Below are positions 1 to 11,768 of a stretch of DNA of 59,273 bases, in pieces. A program made the translations under genes and the position numbers. A model generated the notes under the pieces. It had not been told where the DNA came from. It did no database searches and worked only from the letters and a program-made list of their open reading frames with translations. Source of the DNA: Clavulina sp. PMI_390 (taxonomy: Eukaryota > Basidiomycota > Agaricomycetes > Cantharellales > Hydnaceae); NCBI GenBank assembly GCA_015039315.1, contig WIDE01000080.1, positions 93,843 through 153,115 on the forward strand. Direction: 5' to 3'. Position 1 is the first letter of the stretch. Each line of letters starts with the position of its first letter.

Positions 1-8
1 CGAGCATA

Positions 9-1454
9 ATGTGGTTTCCTGATGCAAGCCGGGATTCCCATAAAGCAATGATCCAGAGCAACCTTGCTATTATTGAAGGGTACTGCGCCGAGGTCGAGTT
101 TATTCTTCAGAAAGTCTCTCAGATCCAGAAACGCCTTTTGTATCAGCGAGCAGCGTGCATCAGTGCATCGACCCCAATTGCGGCTCTGCCAGTCGAGCTT
201 CTTCGCGAGGTCTTTCAACTTGCAACAGTCACCAACAGGCGGACTATAGCTGATACCTCAGCCGTATGTCGCTCCTGGAGCTCTATTGTGTCTGAACAAC
301 GCGAACTGTGGACGTCAATCACTCTCCGAGCCGGCGATCCTTGCGACAGCGTTGTCGCACACCGCGTCCACAGTGATTCACTTCCACTCAACCTTGAGGT
401 GAATGCTCTCCGGTTCAGCTGGCCGTCCAGGCTGAAGAGGGCGTTCCCAGATATGGAGCAGCGCCTGGAATCGATGGAATGGACCAGCTCAGCGTCCATC
501 CAAGAATTCTTATACCCTGAAAAGAATGCCTTGTTCTCTGCACTTCACACCATCAAGCTATCTCCTCCCAGCGGATGTGATATGTGCGGAGCACTCAAGG
601 AAACTGGATCGCACGGGACCTTCCTATCAGCTGCTTCTTTCCCGTCTCTTCGGAGACTGGAAGTTGAATTTGTCCCTGATCTCGAGATCCCACAGGCCGT
701 AACCAGAACTCTCGAGCATCTCAGATTGAACCAAGCGGCTCTCAACTCGTTTACGTGTAGGGAACTTCTCCGAAACGCTCCTCTCTTAAGGACGTTGGAG
801 ATTAGAGACCCGGTAGATGCCTGGACATTCACCAATTCTGGAGATTTCCCAGAGGAGCTGACTTTTGCCCCAAGCTTGGAATCACTCATATACCATTCGG
901 CTCCTGTGGGACTGGTGGACTATATCTCAAGGACCTGTGTTTGTCCCGCTTTACGCTCGCTCAAGCTAAGCCTGTCCACTCCGGGCACGACCAGCCCGCT
1001 TCTTGCTGGCTTCATTGACCATCTTGGGACGTTTGTAAGTTCACTACCACCAAATTCCATATTCTTCTCTTCTATGATTGATGCTCACGGGCCCCCTCCC
1101 CCCTGATTCCAGCTTGATCGGTCGCCACAGATATACAGACTGATTGTAACAGAAAGCACTGCCGAAGAGATATCTTTGATCACGGTCTGCCTTCGCTCCC
1201 ATGGTTATGATCTCAGGCGGTTCATCTTCTCCGGCTTCCAACCCATCAGGGATGGTAATGCATCTCTTCTCCCGCAGCTGGTTGAGACAATGCAGATGCG
1301 GCGAGAGATCGGAGCCCCCGAGCTAGAGCTAGAAACATCCGCAGAATTGATTCCTATTCTCCGAGAGACATTCCCTGATGCCACTGTTGTTTCTTCTACA
1401 CGAGAGGACTGCATTTTGGAACCGCTGTTCGTGCTTGATTTTTCTACGTGGTAA
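9..1454 (+). CDS. F-box-like protein, copy 1 (5' end probably outside the window)
   Basis: Two exons, 9-1034 and 1113-1454, are joined by a 78-nt GT-AG intron (1035-1112) in phase 0. An F-box-like segment lies near residues 58-105 (LPVELLREVF, then a CRSWSSIV stretch and E-LW). It follows a predicted helical N-terminus rich in Gln, Glu and Arg. F-box proteins recruit substrates to SCF ubiquitin ligases through SKP1; the C-terminal ~300 residues here would be the substrate-recognition part, but I see no clear leucine-rich repeat consensus. The neighbouring paralogue at 1783 has about 40-60 more N-terminal residues, so the ATG at 9 may be internal and the gene cut by the window edge. Both paralogues have a second exon of exactly 342 nt. 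The F-box call is by motif and paralogy; no substrate can be inferred. Confidence 0.8.
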
Positions 1455-1782
1455 TGAACGAGTTATGGCCAATGTCATTCACCTCGTGAGTCATATATCT
1501 CGAATACCTCCCCGGCGAGGATATGTAACGATCACTGGTATTGACATTAGCATCTTTGCCCCTTACTGACTACAAGATGTAAGATTATTTATAACTAAAT
1601 CCTTAGTTTCATCCTCACGCTTTGCATATGGGTGCCTCTTAATCTCTCCAACGATGGAATTGGCACCTGAATTTGTGACTCTCCGTGTGACAGCCTATCA
1701 CGTCTGACTTGCACACCTTCCGTCGTTGTGACAGACTCGAATTTTTTCATCCTCAGTATATCAGGTGATGATGAATTAACAA
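1455..1782. other. Intergenic, between tandem F-box genes
   Basis: About 330 bp between the two F-box paralogues. It should hold the 3' end of the first gene and the promoter of the second. I see no further gene or repeat in it. Confidence 0.5.
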
Positions 1783-3369
1783 ATGAACCAAGCTATCCTC
1801 TCACAGGCACTCTCTCCTTGTTCAATTGAAACTTTGCCAGCGATGTCGACTATCCCTGCTTTCGTAGCTGCCCGTGAAAGCATAGAATCATTAGACAACT
1901 TCCTCAACACAATAGACCTTAACGCCACCCCAATAATCATCCATAATCCCCCGTCGACTCGCAGCTCACATCAATCTACCACTCGAAATCGCCACGAAAT
2001 GCTTGAGACGTTCTGTAGCGAGGTCGAAGTGCTGTTCGACAAGCTTTCTTTTATGCGACAACGGCTTTTGCTTCGGCGAGCAGTGTGCGCCGGGGCTCTT
2101 TCTCCAGTCACAGCGATGCCGGTTGAGCTCCTCCGAGAGGTATTTCGGCTTGTTGTGGAAGCAAGCCCTTCGACTCTACCTGCTCTCTTAGCAGTTTGCC
2201 ACCCATGGAGATCAATTGTGTCTCAACAGCATGAGCTGTGGGGATCAGTGGCGCTTCGAGCAGGCGATTCTTTTGGGGGGATTGTTGCGCATCGCGATCA
2301 CGGTGGCTCGCTACCTTTAGCCCTCAGCGTTGATGCCTGCATGCACAGCTGGCCCCACAAGTTACGATTGGCGTTTCCAGATATGGGGCAGCGTCTGGAG
2401 TCGCTGCATTGGTCCACGTCAGCAAGCCTTTTAGATCTCCTGGACCCTGAGGACGAGATCATATTCTCTGCCCTTCACACCATCAGGCTATCCATTCCAT
2501 ACCTGTGCGAGATGTGTGGTGACCCTGATGAACTCGCTAACGCCTCGGCTTTTATTGCGTCTGTTACTGCCCCATCGCTTCGAAGACTCGAAATCGATAA
2601 CGTTCATGACCTCGAGATCCCTGACACAACGGCCAAAACGCTCGAGCATCTTGTGTTGAGCAATGTCGAGATGCATTCCGCGTTTTTCGCAGATCTTCTG
2701 CAGGTGGCCACCTCTCTGAAGAGCTTGGTGATTGGAAGCGTGAGGGCTGACTTCGCTGAAAGCGCCGCTGATATAAAGGGTTTGACAATACTTCCTTGTT
2801 TGGAAACCCTTCAATTCGACGGCATCTTCCCGGAGCTGGTTGAACCTGTACTGAAGATCTGCGAATGTCCCAATCTAAGGTCGCTCAAACTTAGCAGGTC
2901 CACCCCGCGTCTTGGCCAAGGTCCACACCTTGGTTTTCTCGGTAACCTTGCAACCTTCGTGAGTTTCCGATTACCCACTGCGCGTATGCCGCCTTTGCTC
3001 AGCAATTCTTATAAATTCTCACTCTAGCTCGATCGTGCGCCTCAAATGCGGGAACTTATTGTGACACAAAGCGATAGTCTTGAAATCCCTTTTGTCGCCT
3101 CCACACTACGAACACATGGTGGTCATATCGAGCGGTTCATATTCTCGATCCTCCCGTTCACAACAGATGCTACTAGCATTCTCCCCCATTTGGCAGAGAC
3201 TATGCGACTGCGCAGGGAGTCCAGCCTTCCAGCACTGGAGCTAGAAACATCAGTGGAATGGAAGTCGATGTTGCAGGAGACCTTCCCTGATATCTCGATT
3301 GTCGTTTCTACTCGGGAAGATTGCACATATGTACCATCCAGTGATAGTGATTCCTCTACGGAGTCATGA
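1783..3369 (+). CDS. F-box-like protein, copy 2
   Basis: Two exons, 1783-2958 and 3028-3369, flank a 69-nt GT-AG intron (2959-3027) in phase 0, giving 505 residues. The F-box-like segment is near residues 109-160 (MPVELLREVF, then CHPWRSIV and ELWGS). A second in-frame Met (residue 21) could also start the protein. It is a tandem paralogue of the gene at 9-1454: same intron position, same 342-nt last exon, and matching blocks such as DLEIP, LEHL and STREDC. The predicted role is substrate recruitment to an SCF ubiquitin ligase. The acidic, Ser-rich C-terminus (SDSDSSTES) is not shared with copy 1. Confidence 0.85.
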
Positions 3370-5083
3370 ATTGCGCTGCGACCAGCCCGTTCTCAGGTAA
3401 AGGTATTTTGCTCCTACGTCAACCTCACCGTTGAGGTCTGATTAGCCTGACAGGGTATCTATCTCTTTTTTTTTTTTTTTTTTTTACCTACTCCTTGTAG
3501 GGGAATGATTGTCTACCAAAATTTAAACCGAGCTGATCATGTCCGTCCCTTGCATTGTTTCGCCGGCCCAATGCATGAACCTTGAGCGAAAGGAGTCCAC
3601 TATCTCAATACCTTGATTACCGACATGCGAGGAGAAGGCACATTTGAACGTAAAATGTAAATTTCAACTCGGTTCTCTTTGAGACATCCCAATTGGTAAG
3701 GAACAACGTTTGCAGCTCATTGGGCGCTTCGACAACTGCACGTGACTGCTCGAATAAATTTTGGCTTACTTCGACTCTCTTCAGACCCAAGTTTCGTCCC
3801 GAGCATACTTTCGCCATGTCCAGTGCCCGACACCTAACCATACTATCGTGAGTCCCTTTGTCTTTATGCTCACGGAGCACCATCATTCTTCTCTGCTCTT
3901 TCTTTGCATGTTGTGATGAACAAACATCTCAGACCTGTTCCGAATGGCCTTTACAGGCCTTGCGGATACCCATTTGTTATTGCCTATACTTCTGATCCAC
4001 TTCTCTCTCTACCCTTTCCGCACCTGTCCGATGGCGAGTGGAGCTGACCCTCCATCTTCACATGTAGACTCATCTCCATTTTTCCAACAAAATTTTCTAG
4101 CCTGGTGAGTATCACTCCCATCACTTCTTTTATGATGATCCTTTCATTCCCAACGGAACGACCCCGTGAGAAGGGTCGCCAGCTGTCGAAAACAACTGGT
4201 CTCTAATTTTCTCCCTGATCCTTCCTCTCACCCAATCCCGCCTCCTCGCATCAACTGTTTGCTGACTTAGTTCTCAGATAGTTAAACTATCCCTATCTCC
4301 CAGATGTCTAATCGTGTAAAATACACATATCTCATCACTTGATCCGTATACGTCATACTCGGCGTCACAATCCGTATGTCCCGTTCCACTCGCTGATATG
4401 ATGCTCTTCATATATTTGCTACTTCAGAGGGTTCATACCCGATGAGACCATAATATATCACCAAGATCTCTGATCTTTACTTTTTTTTGGCAACCCAAGA
4501 TTGGCCTTGTCACTGACCAGCCCCAATTCCTCAGAACTTTGACTTCCACGAGGAGCTTTGTATTAGGTGGCGATCACCCATAGGATCCAGAGGTGAGTCC
4601 GATAGTCAAGTCTCATAGAGTAGACCTCCCAGCAGCGAGATCACTGGAAGGGTGAGACATAACTCAATGTTCTGTCGACCTGCTGTATATACCATGAGCG
4701 AATAATGGATTATGTCTGATATCTGCCGAGGAGCGATAAAATGAGGATATACTATTAGTTGTGGTATCAAGATGGCGGACAAAGAGGGATGCAGGATGTG
4801 ATAATATCAGGGAATAGTATCATGAGGGAATATCTTGAACTGAGCAGCAACAAAAGTCCTCATTTGAGAGGTCCAGTGAGCATGGCGCAGTGACGGACGA
4901 ACAATGGTTTTGGGAGCGAAGGAAAACGATGCAGGAAGTGGAGCATTGTATGGAAGGGAGTGCGGTGAGGGTGGAGCGAAAGAGAAGAGCGCAAAGCAGC
5001 AAGACGGGATAGCGAAGTCATGATTAATGCAAAGCAACTGAGCAGTGTGAGGTGTGCGAATATACGAGGCCAAGAGAGAATAT
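3370..5083. other. Intergenic region, no convincing gene
   Basis: 1.7 kb between the F-box pair and the 3' end of the methyltransferase gene. It contains a run of 20 T (3466-3485) and AT-richer unstructured DNA. An 89-codon open frame on the minus strand (3617-3886) has no domain I recognise. A possible short spliced plus-strand frame near 3817-4050 is unsupported. Nothing here can be called with confidence. Confidence 0.5.
3466..3485. repeat. Poly(T) tract, 20 nt
   Basis: Uninterrupted run of T just after the second F-box gene. It could be a nucleosome-depleting tract or the trace of a retroposed poly(A) tail on the minus strand. No flanking duplication was recognised. Confidence 0.8.
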
Positions 5084-8000
5084 TCAAGTTGATGCATGAG
5101 AGCTGGGAGCGGATGAGGGTTGAAGGTCACGGCGGCGACGGGCCAGTTCGGCGTCACGGATGGTGCGGCCGATAGCCATTGTGAGAGGGATTGGGACAGC
5201 TAAAGGGTGGGCGGTGAGCATCAGTCGGCGTGACCTCGGGTGTTGAATGGGTAAGGGTTCGTGAATTGTGCTTACCGTTCCCGATCTGGCGATAACGCTA
5301 AATTCATGGCACGTTAGCATCCAAGAGAAAACCCAGCCTCCACGAGTGTTGACTCACCTCTTTTTCAGAATTCGGGTTCGCATCTTCAGCCACCTGGAAG
5401 TCGGTCAAGTCTGAGAACCCCTGCGCCCTTGCGCATTCACGTACAGTGCAAACGCGTCGTTGCTAGATGTTCCGATGAGGGTTCAGAAAGATAGACTATT
5501 ATCGGAAGATGCTTTACCACGTAATGCAGCGTACGTCCTTGTTTCTTCTCCGGGTCGACCGAGGTGGCGACTGTTGGGAAAAAGCCGTGTTTTTCAATTC
5601 GAGCAAATGCGGCAGGGTAGTAGTTATTCCGAGCTTGTGCTCCGGTAGTACCGGAGAGGCCAGGAACGCGGTGAGAGCGCGGCAAACCTAGGGTGCCCCA
5701 AAAGTTCATCAACAACATAACTTCGGAGTTGGAAGTGCAAGGACTCACTGTGGTGATTTGCTTCAGGGTGCTGGGAGATGAGAGTCACCCTGCCAAAGAG
5801 GATTGGTACAAAGAGAGCAAATGATCGGGAACCGTCCTTGCGTACCGTTCAGTCTTGAGCTTGTCAAAAACGTAGGTGTAGTGATGGGTGACCTCCATCT
5901 CCCGACCATCAGAAACAACTTCAGTATTTGCTACGGGACGTGCTCGTATCCACCGCTGAAAGTCGTTCGACGGGATATCTCTGTAGTGCAGGTCAAGCTC
6001 GCGTGGTCCAAAACGAAGATTTTCATCCTCGGGACGGGGCACAGCCTCCCACTTGGACGGTTTCAGTAACGGATTCTCCCTACGCAGCAACACAATTCAG
6101 AATCTTCAACAGCTGAAAGACAGAGAGGCTGGCCAAAGGAACTCACCAGTCAAAAGGCGGCAGATCACCAATTGCATCCCGGACGGTAACAAGTTTATGA
6201 GCAGCGAATTGGTGTGCGGGTGGGACAAAAATACCCTGACGACGAAGCACCTCTTTCGACCGTTCGACCGACGGGTCGGGTATTATATGTGTTGGTGGGG
6301 GAATATCAGGTAGCGGGCAGTCCCAGCGAGCCCCTACACAGAAAAATCGTCGACGAGATTGGGGTGTCCCGAAATCCTCCGCGTTGAGCATCATTCCACG
6401 GAGTTGATACCTTATAGATGGATATGAAAGTTAGCGGAGGGACTGCAGAGTGTTGGCGGAAACTGGGCACCCATGATCCAGGCATGTTCGCACGATGAAT
6501 TTCCATGTACCCCAGTCAATTCCGCCCACGACTTGATTGCCCTCATCGTGCGCCTTGAGCGGAAATGCGGGCATTCGAGGGACTTCTTCAACTAAAGAGA
6601 CTCGGTGAGCACTAGACCATGTCAAATAGAAACAGCGCATACTAATGAAATAGCGAGGTTTAAGTGTTTCAAGGCTACCAAGGCCAGCAATAATGTGAGT
6701 ATTCTTAGGGTCATTAGCCCTTTGGAAACTGACATGGACGGTTAGGCGCAGCTTTGACATGCTTGAGGGTTGACAACAAACCGATTTAGAGAGCTATATC
6801 CTTGACAGGGCGGGCCCATTACAATTATATCAACTTCGCCTTCTTTTGGGAACGGGGCCATCGGCTTGTTGTAGATAGAGAGACAGGCAGCTTGACGATT
6901 TGCTACATAATCTTGCCAGTGGTTGAAATCGTCCGCTACAACACGAGCGCCTATATGAACAGGTAAACCATGATGAAATATCCCTTGATGATGGGGCATG
7001 ACAAACCTGGATTTGAACTCCTTCGAGTGAGAAAAACAACATCAGTGGATTGGATGAACCAGAGATGTTATACAGAGATGGAAAGGATAACGACTTACAG
7101 GTAAGTTTTACAAGCTGACCTAGAAATATCATTGGCAAACGCGCCAATCGCAACTCCAGATCGCACTAAGCCCTGAGTGGCACCCCCAGCGCCGCAGAAG
7201 ACATCAAGGATATTCAGCCTGCTCGGAAGCGCCTCGAGCGCCTCAGTTAAGCAAGTCTTGCAGGCCTCTTGCGCTGGAGGCTCGGTCGCGCGGGGCTTGC
7301 TGCTGCTAGCTCCTGTTTCGCGTAGATCCATGGGGGTGACGTGATAGAGATTGGGGTATATCCCCAGCAGGTCGCCTTCGGTACACCCCAGCTTCTTAAT
7401 TTGAAGCTCCCAATCCATAGTGGTGACGACGAAGCATTTCGAGTGTATCTCCTGGCTCGAAATATGAATGGCTGACTCGTCGACACGTTCCAAGCAGCGT
7501 AGCTATAAAAGAGTGAGGATCGAAGACATGCTTACTAAAACTAGCCAATATATACACATACCGATTTCTTAGGGTCATGAGGGACGAATAGTCGTACGTA
7601 TATTCGATCCACGGACTGAATCTTGAGTATTTGGGCCACTGTGAGAAGCTTGGGATCACGACCCTCGATGGCATTTGGGATGTAAACGAATTCTCCGAGG
7701 TGGTAAGATTTGCCTTCGCGGCACACTTCCTCGGACGTTGCGGAGTCGGGTTCACGCTGGATCTGAGGCGAGCATCCCCAACATGACTCCACATCCGAGG
7801 GAATGTCGAGAATGGAGTGCAGAGATCGGTATGACATATCGTTCTCGTCCCAGCGATATCTATGTTGAGAGGTCACCATCTGGGCTTATAGTCGTCAGTC
7901 TCACATCCCGTACCTCACGAAATATTCATCACCGCCATGAAATGTCGGTACTTGGGTGGGATCCGGTAGAAGGTTCACAGTAATTTTCTTCTCGAAGGTT

Positions 8001-9883
8001 GTGACTTTGATCGAAGCGCATTCATTGAGAAGAAAAAGTTCATAGGGGTGATGACTTTCTCCCATGCGAACAGCTGCATGGTCAAGTAGTAGCACATGAG
8101 CACGCGGGGTATGTTTCTTCTCGTCTTCAATCTGAAGTATACGACCAAAACTTCAAATAGATCATCAATAACCAGCCCGATTTGAAAGATGAAGACTTAC
8201 ACTCGTTGATGGGCGGCCGGGTTCGTACTGACAACGGGGTCGTCGAGTACGTGACTCAGTCGGTAAGAGGTTTGTTCTAGTTGAAACCGTGCGCGTCCTT
8301 GGAGGACTCTGAGGTCAATCTGGACATAGTCAAGCGGCTGATATCGAGGGCATTACTGACATGGCTGAAACGTGGATGAGAGTTCATACTTACCCTATAC
8401 TCGGTTTCCCCAACGCGAATGAACCTCAGGGTTTCGTTTTCCTTTTTGACCGGTATCCTCAAACTCCTTTTTTCGGGAGGAGGGTCGTCAGGAATAATAG
8501 CATCAGGTCCAGGCCACCCAAACGAGGTGAGAATGTCGCCATCGTCATCAGGGCGCGGGAAATCATCAGGCAGGGTATACATTGCGGCTGCATTGCGCTT
8601 CGTGATCGGAGGAAGATAATGAGGTCTGCGAAACTTCCGGAGAGCTGCAACATGTGACTGAAATCGTGAACGTCGCAAGGTGGATGAGCGCGGTCGTCCT
8701 TGGAGCTCGGGCTTGTGTGGAAGGTAATATTCAGTGACGCTCAAAAATAACAGATAATTATGCGTAATTGCTTACAGAGGTATCTGAACGACGTCCCACT
8801 TGATTTGTGAATAGCTTGAGATCCTTGCATAAGCTATGCCTCACATTCGCCTCAAATTGAAAATACTCCCCGTTCTCGTGAAGGTAGGCAATATGCTCTC
8901 GTACCCAAGAGGCCTGAAATGGTTATACATATATGAGCTCCATCAGAAGAATCCAAAGACGTACATGTTTGATCCAGTCCTTCCTAGTCAGAGTTCTACC
9001 AAGGATGTGCTCGATCTCGAGCGGCAAGCTTGACATCTCCTCGTCCATCCCCGAGAACGACCGCACCAAGTCATTCAAGTCTCGAACTTCACTCTCTACT
9101 ACACGTCTGTCATCAAATGGAGCGGAGAGATCGATGATTTCACATATGGAGGCAACCAGAGCCTGCCGTACAAAAAACCGCTCCCAAATCCCTTTGTAAT
9201 CTGGATGCGGCACGCCAAGCGTATACCACGCATATTGCGTACGGATTGAGATAGAGAGCTCCGGGCCAGTATCCATATAGAATATGACAGAAAGCTTGAC
9301 TTCGCACTTGATAGCTTCCTCGTCCTCGTCATCGTCGTCCACTTCTGACAATGGTTCGTCGTCGTCGTCATTCAGCCCATCAAGCTGGCGAGATACAGTA
9401 CCGTATGCGATGGGAACTGTTTCTCTTATGTGAATATTGGGTTTGACTTCCTCAATTCCACCCTCGAGGAAGATAAGGTCTTGATAGGTCAGCAGATTTC
9501 CTGTCAATTCATCGACAAGCTTAAAGTTGGTGAGCTTGCGTTGGGGCAGGGTGTCTTCTGGTGCCGCTGAATTTCTGTCCTTCAGTTCCTCAGGGTCGAA
9601 TTCTTGAACCCAATCACCAAGATATATGGCAAGGTCCGTGTCTTCGGGAACCTCACCAAGGAACCGATCATCAGGCGGAGTTTCTGAGATGCGAGAGCTC
9701 GGCCCCGTCGAATCGCGAAAAAGCTATTATTCGAGGAGATGGAAGGCATAAATCAACATGAAGGAGCAATTGATCAAAATTGTGACTGACATCGTCTCGG
9801 GACCCGGTGGTCGAAGACGACGACCCGGATCCGTCGGTGGTAGGAAGTGTTTCGCCACGACTTCGCGATCTCCTGCGTTTCAT
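5084..9883 (-). CDS. DNMT1-like DNA (cytosine-5)-methyltransferase with RFTS and BAH domains
   Basis: Multi-exon gene. The start at 9883 is supported by an in-frame stop directly upstream; intron 1 is 9790-9724. Domain order: a Ser/Arg-rich N-terminus; a replication-foci (RFTS-like) domain around 9510-8930 (IRTQYAWYTLGVP) after an acidic Asp/Glu stretch; one clear BAH domain around 7850-7430 (YHLGEFVYIP to HSKCFVV), with a possible degenerate BAH upstream near 8280-7930; then the catalytic domain. Catalytic motifs: I, DVFCGAGG near 7205-7180; IV, GPPCQGYSSLNR near 6820-6785 with the nucleophilic Cys; VI, read as EEV at 6581-6589; VIII, QSRRRF near 6350; X, YRQIGNAVP, split by a short intron near 5290-5190. 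The enzyme would methylate cytosine C5 in DNA; the RFTS and BAH domains target it to replicating or modified chromatin. Motif VI normally reads ENV. Exon joins around motifs IV, VI and VIII restore frame exactly, so the gene looks intact. Confidence 0.93.
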
Positions 9884-10160
9884 CTATTCGCCTAGACAAG
9901 CCAGAGGTATTCGTTTGCGATGGGTCCTTGGGCCAGGCCTGGTATTGTTGGAGAAGCGCGCGCCACTGAATTCACGCCTCGAATATCCCAGGGACGATAT
10001 GATACGGGGAATTAGCTTGATTGAGAGGCCAAATCACGGAGATAAAGTCTGAGGATTGCCGTGGGTTTCGTAAAGTTGTGGATCCGACGCGATGACCTCG
10101 CGTCGAGGCTCAAGTTGAGATGTGTGACAGTGTGACAGGTGGCTGTGTCAGAATTTCGCC

Positions 10161-11565
10161 ATGTCTGCTCGCCCTGCCAGTTTCTTTCCAACACCTGCAT
10201 TAGTAAGTAATCGTGATTGTGCTCATGTAGTCTCTATAAAAGGAAGATTCTGACCCTACGAATCGAGTTAGGACCATGCATTTGCGGGTATTGGAGCTGG
10301 CACAGTCGCTGTGCTCTGTATGCAGCCATTGGATCTGCTCAAAGTGCAGTTCCAGGTCATGACAACCTCACCGGCTTCAAGACATAGGGGAGCTGGAGTA
10401 CTAAAGAACAACCCCATAACAACAATATACGACGCTCTTCAAACGATTCGTCGGGAGCATGGGTGGAAAGGCTTATACCGTGGGGTAGGGCCAAACGTGG
10501 CTGGTAATGCTGCTAGCTGGGGTCTTTACTTCTGGTTGTGAGTGCGCTATTGCCTGTATATGCTGGTTTGTCTTTCTAATAGCTCCTTCAGTTATACTAT
10601 GATCAAGTCGGGGATGACCGACACGCCGTCGGGGCAATTGACGTCGGCACAGTATCTTCTTTCGTCAGCCGAAGCTAGTAAGCATCTGACATCGTCGTAT
10701 TTTGTACTCTCAGCTAACTCCAGCTTCATGATAGGTGCTGTAACTGCTCTAATAACAAACCCTATCTGGGTGGTGAAAGTGCGAATGTTCACGTCTGCCC
10801 CAGGAACCCCAACCGCCTATCGAGGTCTGATACGTGAGCTTTCTTATTTTATCTCTCTTGAGCTGTCATTTCCCTAATTTTGCTTGCTTTTCTACATGTA
10901 GATGGTTTATCCGAAATTGCTCGTACTGAAGGAATTCGTGGGTGGTACCGTGGGACATGGATGGCTCTTGTTGGCGTCACGAGTGGCTCGGTCCAATTCA
11001 TGGCATACGAACAAATGAAGAATTTCGCATTTGCTCGGAAAAAGCGACGAATGCTAGCAGCGGGCGAGACGTGGCGAGAGGGCGAAGAAAAGCTGGTGAG
11101 TCATGCAATCTGCGGCGGCGTCCATGAAGCATCCCACGTTCGCTCACCGTGATTCTGTCATGCATTTCACAGAGTAACACGGCATACACAGTGATATCTG
11201 CAACCGCCAAGCTAGTTGCACTCGTGTCCACCTATCCTTATCAAGTGGTGCGATCTCGATTACAGAATAGTCCGAGCATCACCTCTCCTTCGCCTCCCAT
11301 ATCTTCATCTACCTCATCACCATCTGCGACATTTGCCCCCACAAGTTCTGGCACCACCTTGGTGCAACCTCCCACATTCCGTTCAGTTGTACGCCAAACC
11401 TGGGCGAAGGAGGGATACCATGGCTTCTATCGTGGCCTTGGCACCAACTTAGTCCGTGTGTTACCAGCAACCTGCATCACATTCGTCGTATACGAAAACA
11501 TGGCCTGGGGTCTGCGAACTACCGCGATGCGAAGGGATGCTGCAGCTATCAGCTCGTCAGCATGA
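10161..11565 (+). CDS. Mitochondrial carrier protein (FAD/folate carrier type, FLX1-like)
   Basis: The first exon (10161-10202) encodes MSARPASFFPTPAL; the second starts at 10272. Later short introns join in frame. All three carrier repeats are visible: PLDLLKVQFQ (repeat 1), NPIWVVKVRM (repeat 2) and YPYQVVRSRLQ (repeat 3), each a Px(D/E/x)xx(K/R) signature after a membrane helix, with GWKGLYRG, GIRGWYRG and GYHGFYRG after the matrix loops. The NPIWVVK variant of repeat 2 is typical of the SLC25A32/Flx1 group that moves FAD or folate across the inner mitochondrial membrane. The substrate is inferred from that signature only. A Ser/Thr/Pro-rich insertion (near 11265-11365) in the third repeat is longer than usual. 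Six predicted transmembrane helices are expected. Confidence 0.88.
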
Positions 11566-11768
11566 TTTGAATGCGATCGCCGCGTATGTGGACCCTCCCT
11601 GGTACTTTATTTATGATCTATTTGCTTTTTGCATATTGTTACGGATCACTAGTCGCTCATCCCACCTCCAGTCGTAGAAATTAAATGAATTAGATGAATT
11701 GGGAATGCGAAACACTGGTTGTGAGGTACTGCAGATTCATGAGCAATGCGGAATGATGACCCATGCTA

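Noticed and set aside
3617..3886. 89-codon minus-strand frame between the F-box genes and the methyltransferase
   Set aside because: No recognised domain, no paralogue in the window and no plausible partner exons.
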